Shown piece after piece: positions 37,601-45,127 of a stretch of 64,000 bases of DNA. How positions within the stretch are numbered: the first letter of the stretch is position 1; each line of letters begins with the position of its first letter. This stretch comes from JBBQYD01 sp942493075 (GTDB lineage: Bacteria > Verrucomicrobiota > Verrucomicrobiia > Limisphaerales > UBA8199). A program made the translations under genes and the position numbers. The stretch lies in the NCBI GenBank assembly GCA_942493075.1, contig OW818681.1, positions 5,890,001 to 5,954,000 on the forward strand, given 5' to 3'. The notes under the pieces are model-generated. The model did no database searches. It was not told the origin of the DNA and saw only the letters and a program-made list of their open reading frames with translations.

Positions 37601-40154
37601 GGACGCTCTTGAGGCGTCCTTCGAGATCATCCGCTTTGACGCTGTCTGATAGTTTGACCAGTTCCTGGATGGTTTCGCGGACCTTCCCGATCATCAGGTC
37701 CGACGCCATGTAGCTGTTGATTTCTTCCAGCGTGCGAAACGATGCGAGACGGTTCTTAACCACCTTGAGGATGCGTTCCGCTGCGGTCATCAACGCGCCA
37801 GCGCGCTTGTTCCTGTGTTCCACCAGGGCAACTTTGCGCTGCTCGAACACTTCATACAGCTCAGTGCGCCGCTCGGAGAGTTTGACGGTATACTCTTCGA
37901 ACTCGGCGAAGGTGCCTTCCAGTTCCTCCAACTGCACCGAGATGCGGTTGAGATACTCGTCGCATTTGGCCGGGGAATCGCAGAGATCGAGGTAGCTGGC
38001 GGCGGACTGGCTCAGGAGCTTGATCTGCGCGTTAAACTGCTCGGCGCTCTCGGAGGCTACCAGGTTTTGCAGCCGCTTCTTGAGCGCGGCCCGCACCTGG
38101 TTCAATGTCGCGAACACCCCGGTGATGCCGTCAATGATCCGGGTGGTCGCGGTCGCATCATCGATCTTTAAACCGTTGACGATCTCAATGAGCATCTCGA
38201 GCTCACCGCTGCCCGCGGCAACGGCCTTCTCGATTTCTCGTGCCTCGGAAACTTTACCGACACTGTCCACTTTTGCGAGGTGCTCGTCCGCGTTCTTGCG
38301 ATAAGGATCGAGGGCCTCGGGTTTGAGCAGGAATTGGACGCAGGCTTTCGCCAACTCTTCCGTCTGCTCCACCACGCTTTTCTCGATCAAATCAACTTGC
38401 GGGATCTCAATGTAGCGAACTTCCTTGATGGTGGCGGTCTCACCGCGCAATTGCCGCAGAGCGGCAAGATTCACCACGAAATCGTTCAGCACACGGAAGC
38501 TTGCCCGGCGGATCTCCTGGAGACGCAGCTCTGTGCGTTTGCGCAAGTCTTGCAGCTTCTCCACCGCCTCGCGCTGCAACCGCCGCACTTTGTCGAACTC
38601 ATCGACCGCTTTATCAGCGGCATCCCGGATCTGGCGCAGAGCGCCATCGATCTGGAAACCTTCCTCCGAACTCAGCCATGGATAAGCATCCAGGATGGCT
38701 CCGCAACGTTTCGTTAGATCGGTGTAAAGCTCCGCGTAAGGGCTCTCCTTGCCGATCAAGGTGAGCACCTCGGTACATTCGGCCAGGCAGCGAACAACAT
38801 CCTTGTTCCCGACCTGATAGAGGAACGTGTCCTTCTTCCCGCCTGGTTCATGACCCGGCTGGTGGTACGGCGTTTGCCGCAACTGGATCATGTGATGCTT
38901 CTGCGGCTCGTGCTCTGCCCGGAATAAGAGCAGGTGCCCCGTCGGGAAGATGGAGAACCCATGGCAACTGATGCGCTCCTCGACCTTCTGCGAAATCAGC
39001 CGGTAGGGCATCAGCACATACTTGCCTTCCTGGCGCTGATAAAACACATAAAGCGAATCCTCCCCGTTTGGAGAATGAATGATACGCTCGATGATGTAAC
39101 CCTGTTCCTTGTTTTCGAACTGTTTCAGCTCACCAGTGGCCAGGTAATAGCCGTCAGGGAAAATCAGCCCATGCCCTTGAGGCAGGAAGACGCAGGATTC
39201 TCCCAGGGAATCGGCGCGGACCGCCTGCTGGGTCTTCTCGTTAAAGATGAAGAAGCGTGCCTGGGGTTCCTTATAGGGCCTGATCTTTAGCAGAATGAGG
39301 TGGTCAACAATCGCGTAGCTGATCTCCGCGTCGTCCACTTTCTGAAACTTGTCCTCAACTGGCTCGGCGTAGATACCCTCACCGCTCGCCGTGTTGTCTT
39401 CCACCTTGATCGTTAGATCGCCGCCAATACATTCCACAAACACCCGGTCTTTGATGGATACGTGTGGATGATCGCCATAGCGGAACGATTCGCGATCGGG
39501 GGTGCACCAGCGGAACTCGAACGGTGGAGGAAAACCCACCTGCCGGAATTCGCTTTCCGCGCGGCCATCGATGTACTGCAGCTTGCCTTCGTTGTACGCC
39601 CATTTGAACACCGCGATATCGGTGAGCGAATTGCCAATGGAAAAGACCATGTACAATTTGCCATCGATCACCGAGAATTTGTGAAACCCCGCCTTCTGAT
39701 AGACGTTATATAGCCGCTTGAAATCCGTGATGAACGCGGGGTCCTGGAGCAGTTCGAGCCCTGCCTCTTTAAAATTGGCAGCCTGGCCATCGCGCTGATA
39801 AATGGCGAACACGTCGCCCAGCTCCATTTCGCGCTTCAGTCCGAACTGGACGTTGAAACCGAACAGGAAAGCGCCATCGCCCAACTGCACCATGTCCTGG
39901 GGAATGCAGTTATGGGCAGTAACGATCCGGTCGGATTGCAGGAGCTTGAATTCGAGAGAGCCGAAGACCTCCTGGCGGCGAGCGTTAAGCTTTCCGCCGC
40001 GCTCGCGCAGCAGCGCACCTTGCGCCTGCAACCGCTGGCGGATGATCTCATAGGTGGCGCTGCCCAACGCTTGAGTTGGCGTTGCTGGCTGCGCCTGGGG
40101 CGGGGTCTTTGCCTCCGCGTTCGGCGGAGCCGGGGCTGGTACGTTCTCGGCCAT
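34665..40154 (-). CDS. giant AAA+ ATPase with DUF3686 domain
   Basis: About 1,829 residues. The N-terminal ~420 residues match the DUF3686 domain (LGDVFAIYQRDG, FPTGHLLLFRAEHEPQKHHMIQ region). A long coiled-coil part (~430-900) follows. The AAA+ core has Walker A ISPPGYGKTTL with lysine near 1313, Walker B VMICVDDIQH near 1375 and a sensor VVVMAGNP near 1416. A Ser/Ala-rich, coiled C-terminus ends in a Pro-rich tail. Members are annotated as DNA-repair ATPases without good evidence. The ATG at 40154 is preferred to a TTG 48 nt upstream, because a perfect hairpin lies between them. It follows the flotillin gene by 52 nt, which points to a membrane-associated function. Confidence 0.88.
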   Translation of the reverse strand: MAENVPAPAPPNAEAKTPPQAQPATPTQALGSATYEIIRQRLQAQGALLRERGGKLNARRQEVFGSLEFKLLQSDRIVTAHNCIPQDMVQLGDGAFLFGFNVQFGLKREMELGDVFAIYQRDGQAANFKEAGLELLQDPAFITDFKRLYNVYQKAGFHKFSVIDGKLYMVFSIGNSLTDIAVFKWAYNEGKLQYIDGRAESEFRQVGFPPPFEFRWCTPDRESFRYGDHPHVSIKDRVFVECIGGDLTIKVEDNTASGEGIYAEPVEDKFQKVDDAEISYAIVDHLILLKIRPYKEPQARFFIFNEKTQQAVRADSLGESCVFLPQGHGLIFPDGYYLATGELKQFENKEQGYIIERIIHSPNGEDSLYVFYQRQEGKYVLMPYRLISQKVEERISCHGFSIFPTGHLLLFRAEHEPQKHHMIQLRQTPYHQPGHEPGGKKDTFLYQVGNKDVVRCLAECTEVLTLIGKESPYAELYTDLTKRCGAILDAYPWLSSEEGFQIDGALRQIRDAADKAVDEFDKVRRLQREAVEKLQDLRKRTELRLQEIRRASFRVLNDFVVNLAALRQLRGETATIKEVRYIEIPQVDLIEKSVVEQTEELAKACVQFLLKPEALDPYRKNADEHLAKVDSVGKVSEAREIEKAVAAGSGELEMLIEIVNGLKIDDATATTRIIDGITGVFATLNQVRAALKKRLQNLVASESAEQFNAQIKLLSQSAASYLDLCDSPAKCDEYLNRISVQLEELEGTFAEFEEYTVKLSERRTELYEVFEQRKVALVEHRNKRAGALMTAAERILKVVKNRLASFRTLEEINSYMASDLMIGKVRETIQELVKLSDSVKADDLEGRLKSVHQEAVRQLKDRQELFVDGQAVIRLGKHRFSVNTQPLELTIVNRDGVQHIHLTSTRYFEPITDELFQQSRDLWTQEVISENETVYRAEYLAYRLMQALHGGSAGRNAVDGDLKLPALTEALAQSEAEQLALVQAFMASRYQEGYTKGVHDLDAARIFTVLLSTHTALQLARFNPAARALAMVFWHRFAPEQTRTLWHSKLKGFGERNRLFPGDPTQDNYVAALRKRIGEWNESAKAYPVELVAAAGEYLFYELVAGATTIAVSREADQIVAGFNRHLLQKGSTDSFAKARQELREHPESELELVRDWVRGFLLNQPDGQRYLEEAAAIIFCGDAVKRTPVQAGTSRSIDGMKGTHPVVSGTQYRFDYLDFRERLAHFETNVVPRYEAFQRAKQAILERERTRLRLEEFTPRVLTSFVRNQLIDEIYLPMLGDNLAKQIGAAGDQKRTDLMGLLLVISPPGYGKTTLMEYISNRLGIIFVKINGPALGHGVTSLDPETAPNAAAREEIQKLNLALEMGDNVMICVDDIQHCNPEFLQKFISLCDGQRKIEGVWKGQPRTYDLKGRKLVVVMAGNPYTESGQKFRIPDMLANRADTYNLGDIIGGNADWFKASYLENAVTSNAVLAPLSNKSQKDIRSFIRTAETGSRPTEGFEGSYSAQEVEEILAVMKKLVVIRNVVLRVNQEYIHSAAQADEFRTEPPFRLQGSYRNMNRLAEKVVPVLNDEELRTILIDHYRNESQTLTTGAEANLLKFKELIGQLSAAELARWEEIKKTFKRNQLVRGADQNDPVSRVVGQLSGFQAGLESIQETLEKQLSKPSSLSLDLTPLETKLESMRSTLAESLAATRAPAAPKEDPGASIAAHIGDGLKSFGEELRRALAASHTGDIRDQVNSLSHELEMIHSTLATLKDLAVQQRNHLRDAQELLATRAKQGTVEIDLTQEMLTNERAFLEKFQEVLAQSQQPEAPKEPPAPGVPPQIQP

Positions 40155-40166
40155 GATCTGAATAGG

Positions 40167-40194
40167 GCCTGCCGGGCTTTTCAACCCGGCAGGC
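40167..40194 (-). promoter_or_regulatory. intercistronic hairpin between flotillin and ATPase genes
   Basis: A perfect 10-bp stem (GCCTGCCGGG / CCCGGCAGGC) with an 8-nt loop sits 12 nt upstream of the preferred ATG of the ATPase gene and 12 nt after the flotillin stop. There is no T-run, so simple termination is unlikely. It could set relative expression of the two genes by mRNA processing, protection of the flotillin end, or slowing ATPase translation. Confidence 0.6.
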
Positions 40195-40206
40195 ACCTGC
40201 AAATAC

Positions 40207-42384
40207 TCACGCCTTCACGATCGGCTTACGTTCCGAGATCAGCGCATCCGCTGCCATTTCGGAGAGACCACGCTCGCGAGCAGTGGTCAGCGCTGATTTC
40301 AACAGTGACTGAATCGAGACGTCGCTGGTGGAAGCCATCAGCTTGCCCAGCAGCGCGGCAATGGTCAGGTTCTTGACATCCTCGGAGTTGATGCCGAAGT
40401 CCTTGATCCATTGTTTGAGCTGCGTGCGGAACCGGTCCGGATCGCCATTAAAGAACGTTTCTTTGATGTCCGTCAGCGTGCTGCTGTTGCTGACCATGCG
40501 ATCCACAGAGCGTCCCGCGGTGACAGCTTTAACCACCTTCTCGAAGAAGTCGTTCTCGCCGCCCACAATCTCAATGTTGGCGCTCTTGAGAGCTTCGGCG
40601 ACAATGTTCGACTGAGACTCGGCGATGTACCGCTGCACGTTGATGGAAGCGAGTTCCACGTCCCGTTCCTTGGCGAGGCGCAACCGGAATTCCTCGTGTG
40701 CCTGCCCCGCTTCATGCAGAAGCTTCATGGCTTTGGCCTTCTCTTCGATGCTCTTGGCTTCGGCCAGACCCTTGGCCTGGATACCTGCCGCAGAAGCGAG
40801 TTCCTTGTCCTTCACGCCCTCGGCTTCGGCCTGGGCTTGCTGCTCGGTCACAGATGCGGTAACCCCGCCTTTGGCTTTGATCACCTCGGCCTCAGCAAAC
40901 CCGACTTCTTTCAATGCTTCCGCATCCGCCTTCTTGGCGCCCGCCTTCGCGCAAATCACCTTGGCCTCGGCAAGGCCTTTTGCGGCTTCCTGGGCAGCGA
41001 CGCCTTCGGCTTGCTGCTCCATGGCGTGCCGTCTGTGTTCCGCGGCCTTCGCCTCGGCGCTGGCCATGGTCTGAATACGCTCGGCGTCGCGTAACGCACC
41101 TTCCTTGGCCGCATCCGCCGCGGTGATTGTCTGAATCCTGGCGGCGTCGGCGAGGGTCCGTTCGGCTTCCCTCTGAGCTTCGGCCGCGACCACTTTCTGG
41201 ACCTGCTCCTTCTTGGCGTTCATGTCCGCCTCGATCAAAGTCACTTCGCGCACCCGCTCAGCCGTCATGCGGGCCTCAATGTTGAGCTTCTCTTCTTCCT
41301 GCTGGATGACGGCCTTTTCTTCAGCCACGACCACCGCGCGTTTGCGCTGCACCTCAACGCCAACCTCAGCAACCTTCGCGTCGCGGTCCATTTCCGCCAG
41401 GGATACCGAGCGCTCGCGGCGCACGCGTGCTTCCTCGCCCTCCTGCACCGATTCCTGCTCCAACCGCTGCTTCTCCTTCTTAACGGTAAACTCGCGCTCT
41501 TGCACCGCGCGGTTCATGTCTTCGGTGCGCAATCGGATGGATTCCTCGGCTTCCAGCCTCTTGTTCTCTACTTCCTGACGGCGCGCCTCAATGACCTTCC
41601 GGGCCTCAGCTTCCTCATTCGCCTTCACCTCGGTGACGGCGCGGGTTTGTTTGGCGGTATCGGACTCGTTGCGCCGTTTCTGCTCGCGCTTGGCGATGTC
41701 AGCATCCGCGTTCTCTTTCTCGATCTGCACGCCGGCCCGCTGTGAATGTTCGTTGGCGATGACCCGTTCGCGCTGGGTGATCTGCGTAATCTTCTTGATG
41801 CCCTCTGCATCAAGGACGTTATTTGGGTCATGCTGATCGAGCGGTGTCTGCTCAAGATAATCGATCGCGACGTCTTGCAGAAGGAACCCATCCAGATCCT
41901 TCCCGATTGTAGCCTGGATCTGGTCGCGGAACTTTGTGCGTTCCGTGAACAGCTCGTGAAATTCCATCTGTTTGCCCGCGGTCTTGAGTGCCTCTGAGAA
42001 CTTGGCTTCGAAGAGGTCGCGCAGTTGGTCGATGTCCGATACCCGCTCGGGCGTCAGCATTTGGGCTACTTTACGAACGCTCTCCTCCGAGGCATCGACC
42101 CGGATATAGAACGCCACAGCGATATCGGCGCGGATATTGTCTTTGCATACCAGGCCGTCCTTGCCTTTGCGCTGGATCTCCAGCTTTTTGACGGAGATAT
42201 CGACGATATGATAGGTCTGGATCAGGGGGACGCGCACCATCCAATCGAAGGAGACTTTCACGCCGCCCCAACCGGTCTTCACCCCGGCTCGCCCCGGTTG
42301 AATTTTGCGGACGCAGAACAGAGATGCGGCAGCTCCGACGAGGAGCACGATGACAACAAAGGCGCCAATGATATAAGGCAACAT
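40207..42384 (-). CDS. flotillin / SPFH-domain membrane protein
   Basis: A 725-residue flotillin-like scaffold. One N-terminal membrane segment (residues ~3-25) is followed by the SPFH domain (~28-210; RKIQPGRAGVKTGWGGVKV, LQDVAIDYLEQTPLDQHDPN) and a very long Glu/Ala/Lys-rich coiled coil (~215-610) with repeated EAK-type motifs. A ~110-residue C-terminal domain is predicted cytoplasmic. Flotillins organise membrane microdomains and recruit partner complexes. It is the promoter-proximal gene of the three-gene operon with the DUF3686 ATPase and coiled-coil protein. No NfeD gene is present. Confidence 0.92.
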   Translation of the reverse strand: MLPYIIGAFVVIVLLVGAAASLFCVRKIQPGRAGVKTGWGGVKVSFDWMVRVPLIQTYHIVDISVKKLEIQRKGKDGLVCKDNIRADIAVAFYIRVDASEESVRKVAQMLTPERVSDIDQLRDLFEAKFSEALKTAGKQMEFHELFTERTKFRDQIQATIGKDLDGFLLQDVAIDYLEQTPLDQHDPNNVLDAEGIKKITQITQRERVIANEHSQRAGVQIEKENADADIAKREQKRRNESDTAKQTRAVTEVKANEEAEARKVIEARRQEVENKRLEAEESIRLRTEDMNRAVQEREFTVKKEKQRLEQESVQEGEEARVRRERSVSLAEMDRDAKVAEVGVEVQRKRAVVVAEEKAVIQQEEEKLNIEARMTAERVREVTLIEADMNAKKEQVQKVVAAEAQREAERTLADAARIQTITAADAAKEGALRDAERIQTMASAEAKAAEHRRHAMEQQAEGVAAQEAAKGLAEAKVICAKAGAKKADAEALKEVGFAEAEVIKAKGGVTASVTEQQAQAEAEGVKDKELASAAGIQAKGLAEAKSIEEKAKAMKLLHEAGQAHEEFRLRLAKERDVELASINVQRYIAESQSNIVAEALKSANIEIVGGENDFFEKVVKAVTAGRSVDRMVSNSSTLTDIKETFFNGDPDRFRTQLKQWIKDFGINSEDVKNLTIAALLGKLMASTSDVSIQSLLKSALTTARERGLSEMAADALISERKPIVKA

Positions 42385-42620
42385 AAGCTTGATGATGTTG
42401 ATTTAGGCCTGAATTCCACATTCCAAGCACGCTTTACAGCCTTGCCTGCGATGGGATTTCTGAACCAACTGCTGGGTACCAGAAACACGGAATAGACGCC
42501 AATACAAAATCCCGGCCATTTTGGAACGCGAGGAAGCGGGTGCCCTGCGCAAAGATTCCAGGCCTGACCCCTTTGTTCACTTGCGCATATGCCATTTTGG
42601 AGACATAAAGAACTTAGCAC

Positions 42621-42875
42621 GTGACAGAACAGGAAATTAATCGGCACCGCGCATTGCGGCAAAAACGCGCTGCGGAGATTCTCGCTACCGTGGACCAGTT
42701 CAAGGTCTGCGATCAGTGCCGCTCGATTTCATACAAGCGGGCTCAGACTTGCACGGTTTGCGGCGCCTACCGATTCAATGACAAACCCGCCCTAGTTAGC
42801 AAGACGGCGCGGGAAATGGGCTCGAATCCATTCCCAACTACATCGGGGACAGTCCCACGTCTTGATCCGGTGTGA
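42621..42875 (+). CDS. small zinc-ribbon protein
   Basis: An 84-residue protein with CDQC ... CTVC (C-x2-C and C-x2-C), a zinc-ribbon pattern, flanked by a charged N-terminal helix. Not recognised further. It is in the divergent region between the flotillin operon and the TonB cluster and has its own ATG or GTG start. Its partner could be RNA, DNA or protein; nothing shows which. Confidence 0.6.
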   Translation: MTEQEINRHRALRQKRAAEILATVDQFKVCDQCRSISYKRAQTCTVCGAYRFNDKPALVSKTAREMGSNPFPTTSGTVPRLDPV

Positions 42876-42896
42876 GCTCTTCTCAGCAACTGGCTG

Positions 42897-43121
42897 TTAG
42901 AACTTGATTGCGTCGTTAATCTGGCCGCATTGGGAGCATCGGGATCGGTCCACATCCGGATCATCGGTATAGACGTAATCGCATTTCAGGCATCTAAAGA
43001 TGCTATCTCTATTTGAAGGGGGCTCAAAACGGCGGCGCCGGAATTCCGTGTATACGCCCAAAGCGGCCAGGCTGGCTAACGCCACCACCAGGTAAGTAAA
43101 GATTAGCGCGGGAACGGACAT
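42897..43121 (-). CDS. small membrane protein with C-terminal zinc ribbon
   Basis: A ~74-residue protein with one membrane helix (PALIFTYLVVALASLAALGV) and a short zinc ribbon CLKC ... CSQC. The ATG at 43121 is chosen because it lies just after the TonB-like stop (43124) and starts a clean membrane segment; the upstream extension would overlap TonB. It is the last gene of the ExbB-ExbD-TonB operon. Role unknown; perhaps a small accessory of the energised complex. Confidence 0.7.
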   Translation of the reverse strand: MSVPALIFTYLVVALASLAALGVYTEFRRRRFEPPSNRDSIFRCLKCDYVYTDDPDVDRSRCSQCGQINDAIKF

Positions 43122-43123
43122 AG

Positions 43124-43927
43124 CTAAGGCAATCCTGCGGGCGATGCATTGGTGGAGGTTATTGGCAAGGCAGCCCATTCGAAGACGATCGTACCCCAAT
43201 CCAATTCTCCGGGCTGCGGCGCTTCTGACGGCTCAGCTCCGGGGTTCTTGGAGGCGAAACGCAGGCTGCGGGCCAGGTCGAGGGCATACGTATCCGCCGC
43301 CACCGAACCGCTCTTGGCAGATAGCACGCTTGAAATTGCCAGGCCTTCCGGGCTCACCGCCAGGCGGACTACCGTGTTGGAAAGCAAATCTGTGGCGGCA
43401 AAGCCAGGCAAAGCCGGACGGGCCAGCAACTGTCTTTGAGCGAGGGTGCCGGTCAGGTGGAGTTGCGAAGCCTGCGGCCCACCCGGCAAAGGTTCGGCCA
43501 TAGGTAGTGTCAGTTCGGGCGTGGCCAGCGGCAGGCGATGCCGGAATACCGGGCGGTGCTGTTGCATCAGCAGATCGAAGGAGTTGTCCAGTTGGGAACG
43601 AGTCAACTCGAGTAACGCAGGCAGGTTCGTCCATTGGAACGATCGGTTGAGGATGCTATGCAGGTCCCTGTTTTGCCTTGCGAGGGCAAGGCCGGAGAAA
43701 GATTCAGGCTGCGGGAGGGCGAAAAGCGTCGGATTTTGGATTGCGATCAGTTCGGCCTGGCTGCGTGGCGCGGGTTGGAACGTGGGTGCGAAAGCAGGCT
43801 TCCGGCGGGTTGTTGGCGTGCTATCGCTTAGCCAGAAGATCAAGCCGGCCTGTGACGCAAAGATCAGGAGGATGGCCGCCAGCCAGCGCTGGCGGGACCA
43901 GACAGAGTCTATCGTGCCGGCCGTCAT
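43124..43927 (-). CDS. TonB-like energy transducer
   Basis: A 267-residue protein with an N-terminal membrane segment (~15-33), an extended linker without the long Pro-Lys repeat of classical TonB, and a C-terminal domain (~185-260; VVRLAVSPEGLAISSVLSAKSG, ARSLRFA, GTIVFEW) that resembles the TonB C-terminal beta-alpha-beta fold. It is overlapped by exbD by 4 nt. It would couple proton-motive force to an outer-membrane receptor, though the partner receptor is not in the window. Confidence 0.7.
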   Translation of the reverse strand: MTAGTIDSVWSRQRWLAAILLIFASQAGLIFWLSDSTPTTRRKPAFAPTFQPAPRSQAELIAIQNPTLFALPQPESFSGLALARQNRDLHSILNRSFQWTNLPALLELTRSQLDNSFDLLMQQHRPVFRHRLPLATPELTLPMAEPLPGGPQASQLHLTGTLAQRQLLARPALPGFAATDLLSNTVVRLAVSPEGLAISSVLSAKSGSVAADTYALDLARSLRFASKNPGAEPSEAPQPGELDWGTIVFEWAALPITSTNASPAGLP

Positions 43928-44358
43928 GGTTTGGGGGTGGACTCAGGAGGCCCAAACGCCTGCGGCAAGGTAGCCATCCAGGCTTGGGTGATTTTTGCGT
44001 CGCGCGCCAGCAAGGTGAGGCGCACAAGCATTTCATAGCTCACATTTTTGTCCGCTTGCACGATCAAGGTGAGAGGCTCGCCCGCGTCCTGAACTGCTTT
44101 GCGCAGGCCTTCGAGCAACTGATTGGTATCCACCAACTGGTTCCGGTAATAGAGATGGCCCGAGCTGTCGATGGCAACTGAGACGGATGGGAGGTCTGTG
44201 CCCGGCAAATCATGGGCGACGGGCAGTTGCACGCGAACACCCGGGGTATAGACCATTTTGCTGAGAAGCAGGAAAATCAGCAGCAGAAAGAAGACCCCGG
44301 CGTAAGGGGCCATATCAAGGTGACCGCGGAAAATGCGCGCGTTACGCGGAAACTTCAT
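43924..44358 (-). CDS. exbD: ExbD/TolR-like protein lacking the membrane aspartate
   Basis: A 144-residue protein with one N-terminal membrane helix (~19-36) and a periplasmic domain (VSVAIDSSGHLYYRNQ, VQADKNVSYEMLVRLTLLARDA). ExbD and TolR have a key proton-carrying Asp at the start of the membrane helix in a P-x-x-D-V motif; here the sequence reads LDMAPYAGVFFLLLIF, with Gly at that position. Overlap with exbB (4 nt) and with the TonB-like gene (4 nt) shows coupled expression. It may be a non-canonical or inactive variant. Confidence 0.87.
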   Translation of the reverse strand: MKFPRNARIFRGHLDMAPYAGVFFLLLIFLLLSKMVYTPGVRVQLPVAHDLPGTDLPSVSVAIDSSGHLYYRNQLVDTNQLLEGLRKAVQDAGEPLTLIVQADKNVSYEMLVRLTLLARDAKITQAWMATLPQAFGPPESTPKP

Positions 44359-44984
44359 GGTTCCTTTCGCTCGGCAGTTTCCGTGACGATATTGACGATC
44401 TCAGTCGCGGCGCGCTCCATATCGAGGACGATCGAGTTCACGCGGCTGACGAGGTAATTATAAGCAGCATGGGCGGGGATGGCCACGGCGAGACCCGCCG
44501 CGGTGCAGATCAGCGCCTGCCAAATCCCGCCGGAAAGCAGCCCGAAATGGGCGTGCAAGCCTTCCTTCTGCATCACCATGAAAATCCGGATAAAACCCAT
44601 AACCGTTCCAAGCAAGCCGAGCAAGGGTGCCAGTTGGGCGATGGTGGCCAGAAGGTTGAGACGATGTTCGAGTTGGGGGACTTCAGAAAGGCCGGCCTCC
44701 TCCAGAGCTTCGCGCACTCGCTCTCTGCCCTGGTCGCGGTGTGTAATGGCAGTTTGCACCAGGCGGGCAACCGGCCCCGGAGTGGCATCGCAAATAGACA
44801 GGGCCTCAACCACATTATTGCGCTTGAGCACCGTGCGCACGCCGTTCAGAAACTCGGTGGAGTTGATCTGAGCGGTGTGGTAGTGGAGGAAGCGTTCGAT
44901 GAAGACTGCAACAGCCACCGCGCTGCTGAACAGGATCAGCCACATCATCAACCCGCCGCCTCGCATTAATTCGGGCAAAGACAT
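44355..44984 (-). CDS. exbB: ExbB/TolQ-family proton channel protein
   Basis: A 209-residue protein with three membrane helices: ~8-28, ~115-140 (LLATIAQLAPLLGLLGTVMGF) and ~155-180 (GGIWQALICTAAGLAVAIPA). This is the MotA/TolQ/ExbB pattern; the conserved Thr of the third helix (ALICTAAGL) is kept. It forms the proton channel with ExbD. First gene of the operon exbB-exbD-tonB-zinc ribbon, all overlapping or abutting. Confidence 0.92.
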   Translation of the reverse strand: MSLPELMRGGGLMMWLILFSSAVAVAVFIERFLHYHTAQINSTEFLNGVRTVLKRNNVVEALSICDATPGPVARLVQTAITHRDQGRERVREALEEAGLSEVPQLEHRLNLLATIAQLAPLLGLLGTVMGFIRIFMVMQKEGLHAHFGLLSGGIWQALICTAAGLAVAIPAHAAYNYLVSRVNSIVLDMERAATEIVNIVTETAERKEP

Positions 44985-45067
44985 AAAGTTCTTTATACTC
45001 GTTTAAGGAAGCGCATTCAAATCGCAAATCCAGACTCCTTTCAAGAAGCGGATGTAGTCTAAATGAG

Positions 45068-45093
45068 CAGCGCCGCCCTTTCGAGCGGCGCTG
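45068..45093. terminator. GC-rich hairpin downstream of the MFS gene
   Basis: A 9-bp stem (CAGCGCCGC / GCGGCGCTG) with an 8-nt loop sits 35 nt after the stop of the minus-strand MFS transporter gene and 84 nt upstream of exbB. It lacks a clear T-run, so it may be a weak terminator or part of the exbB leader. Confidence 0.45.
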
Positions 45094-45127
45094 CCTGTTG
45101 TATGATCAAGGGTTAGTATGAAACCGG

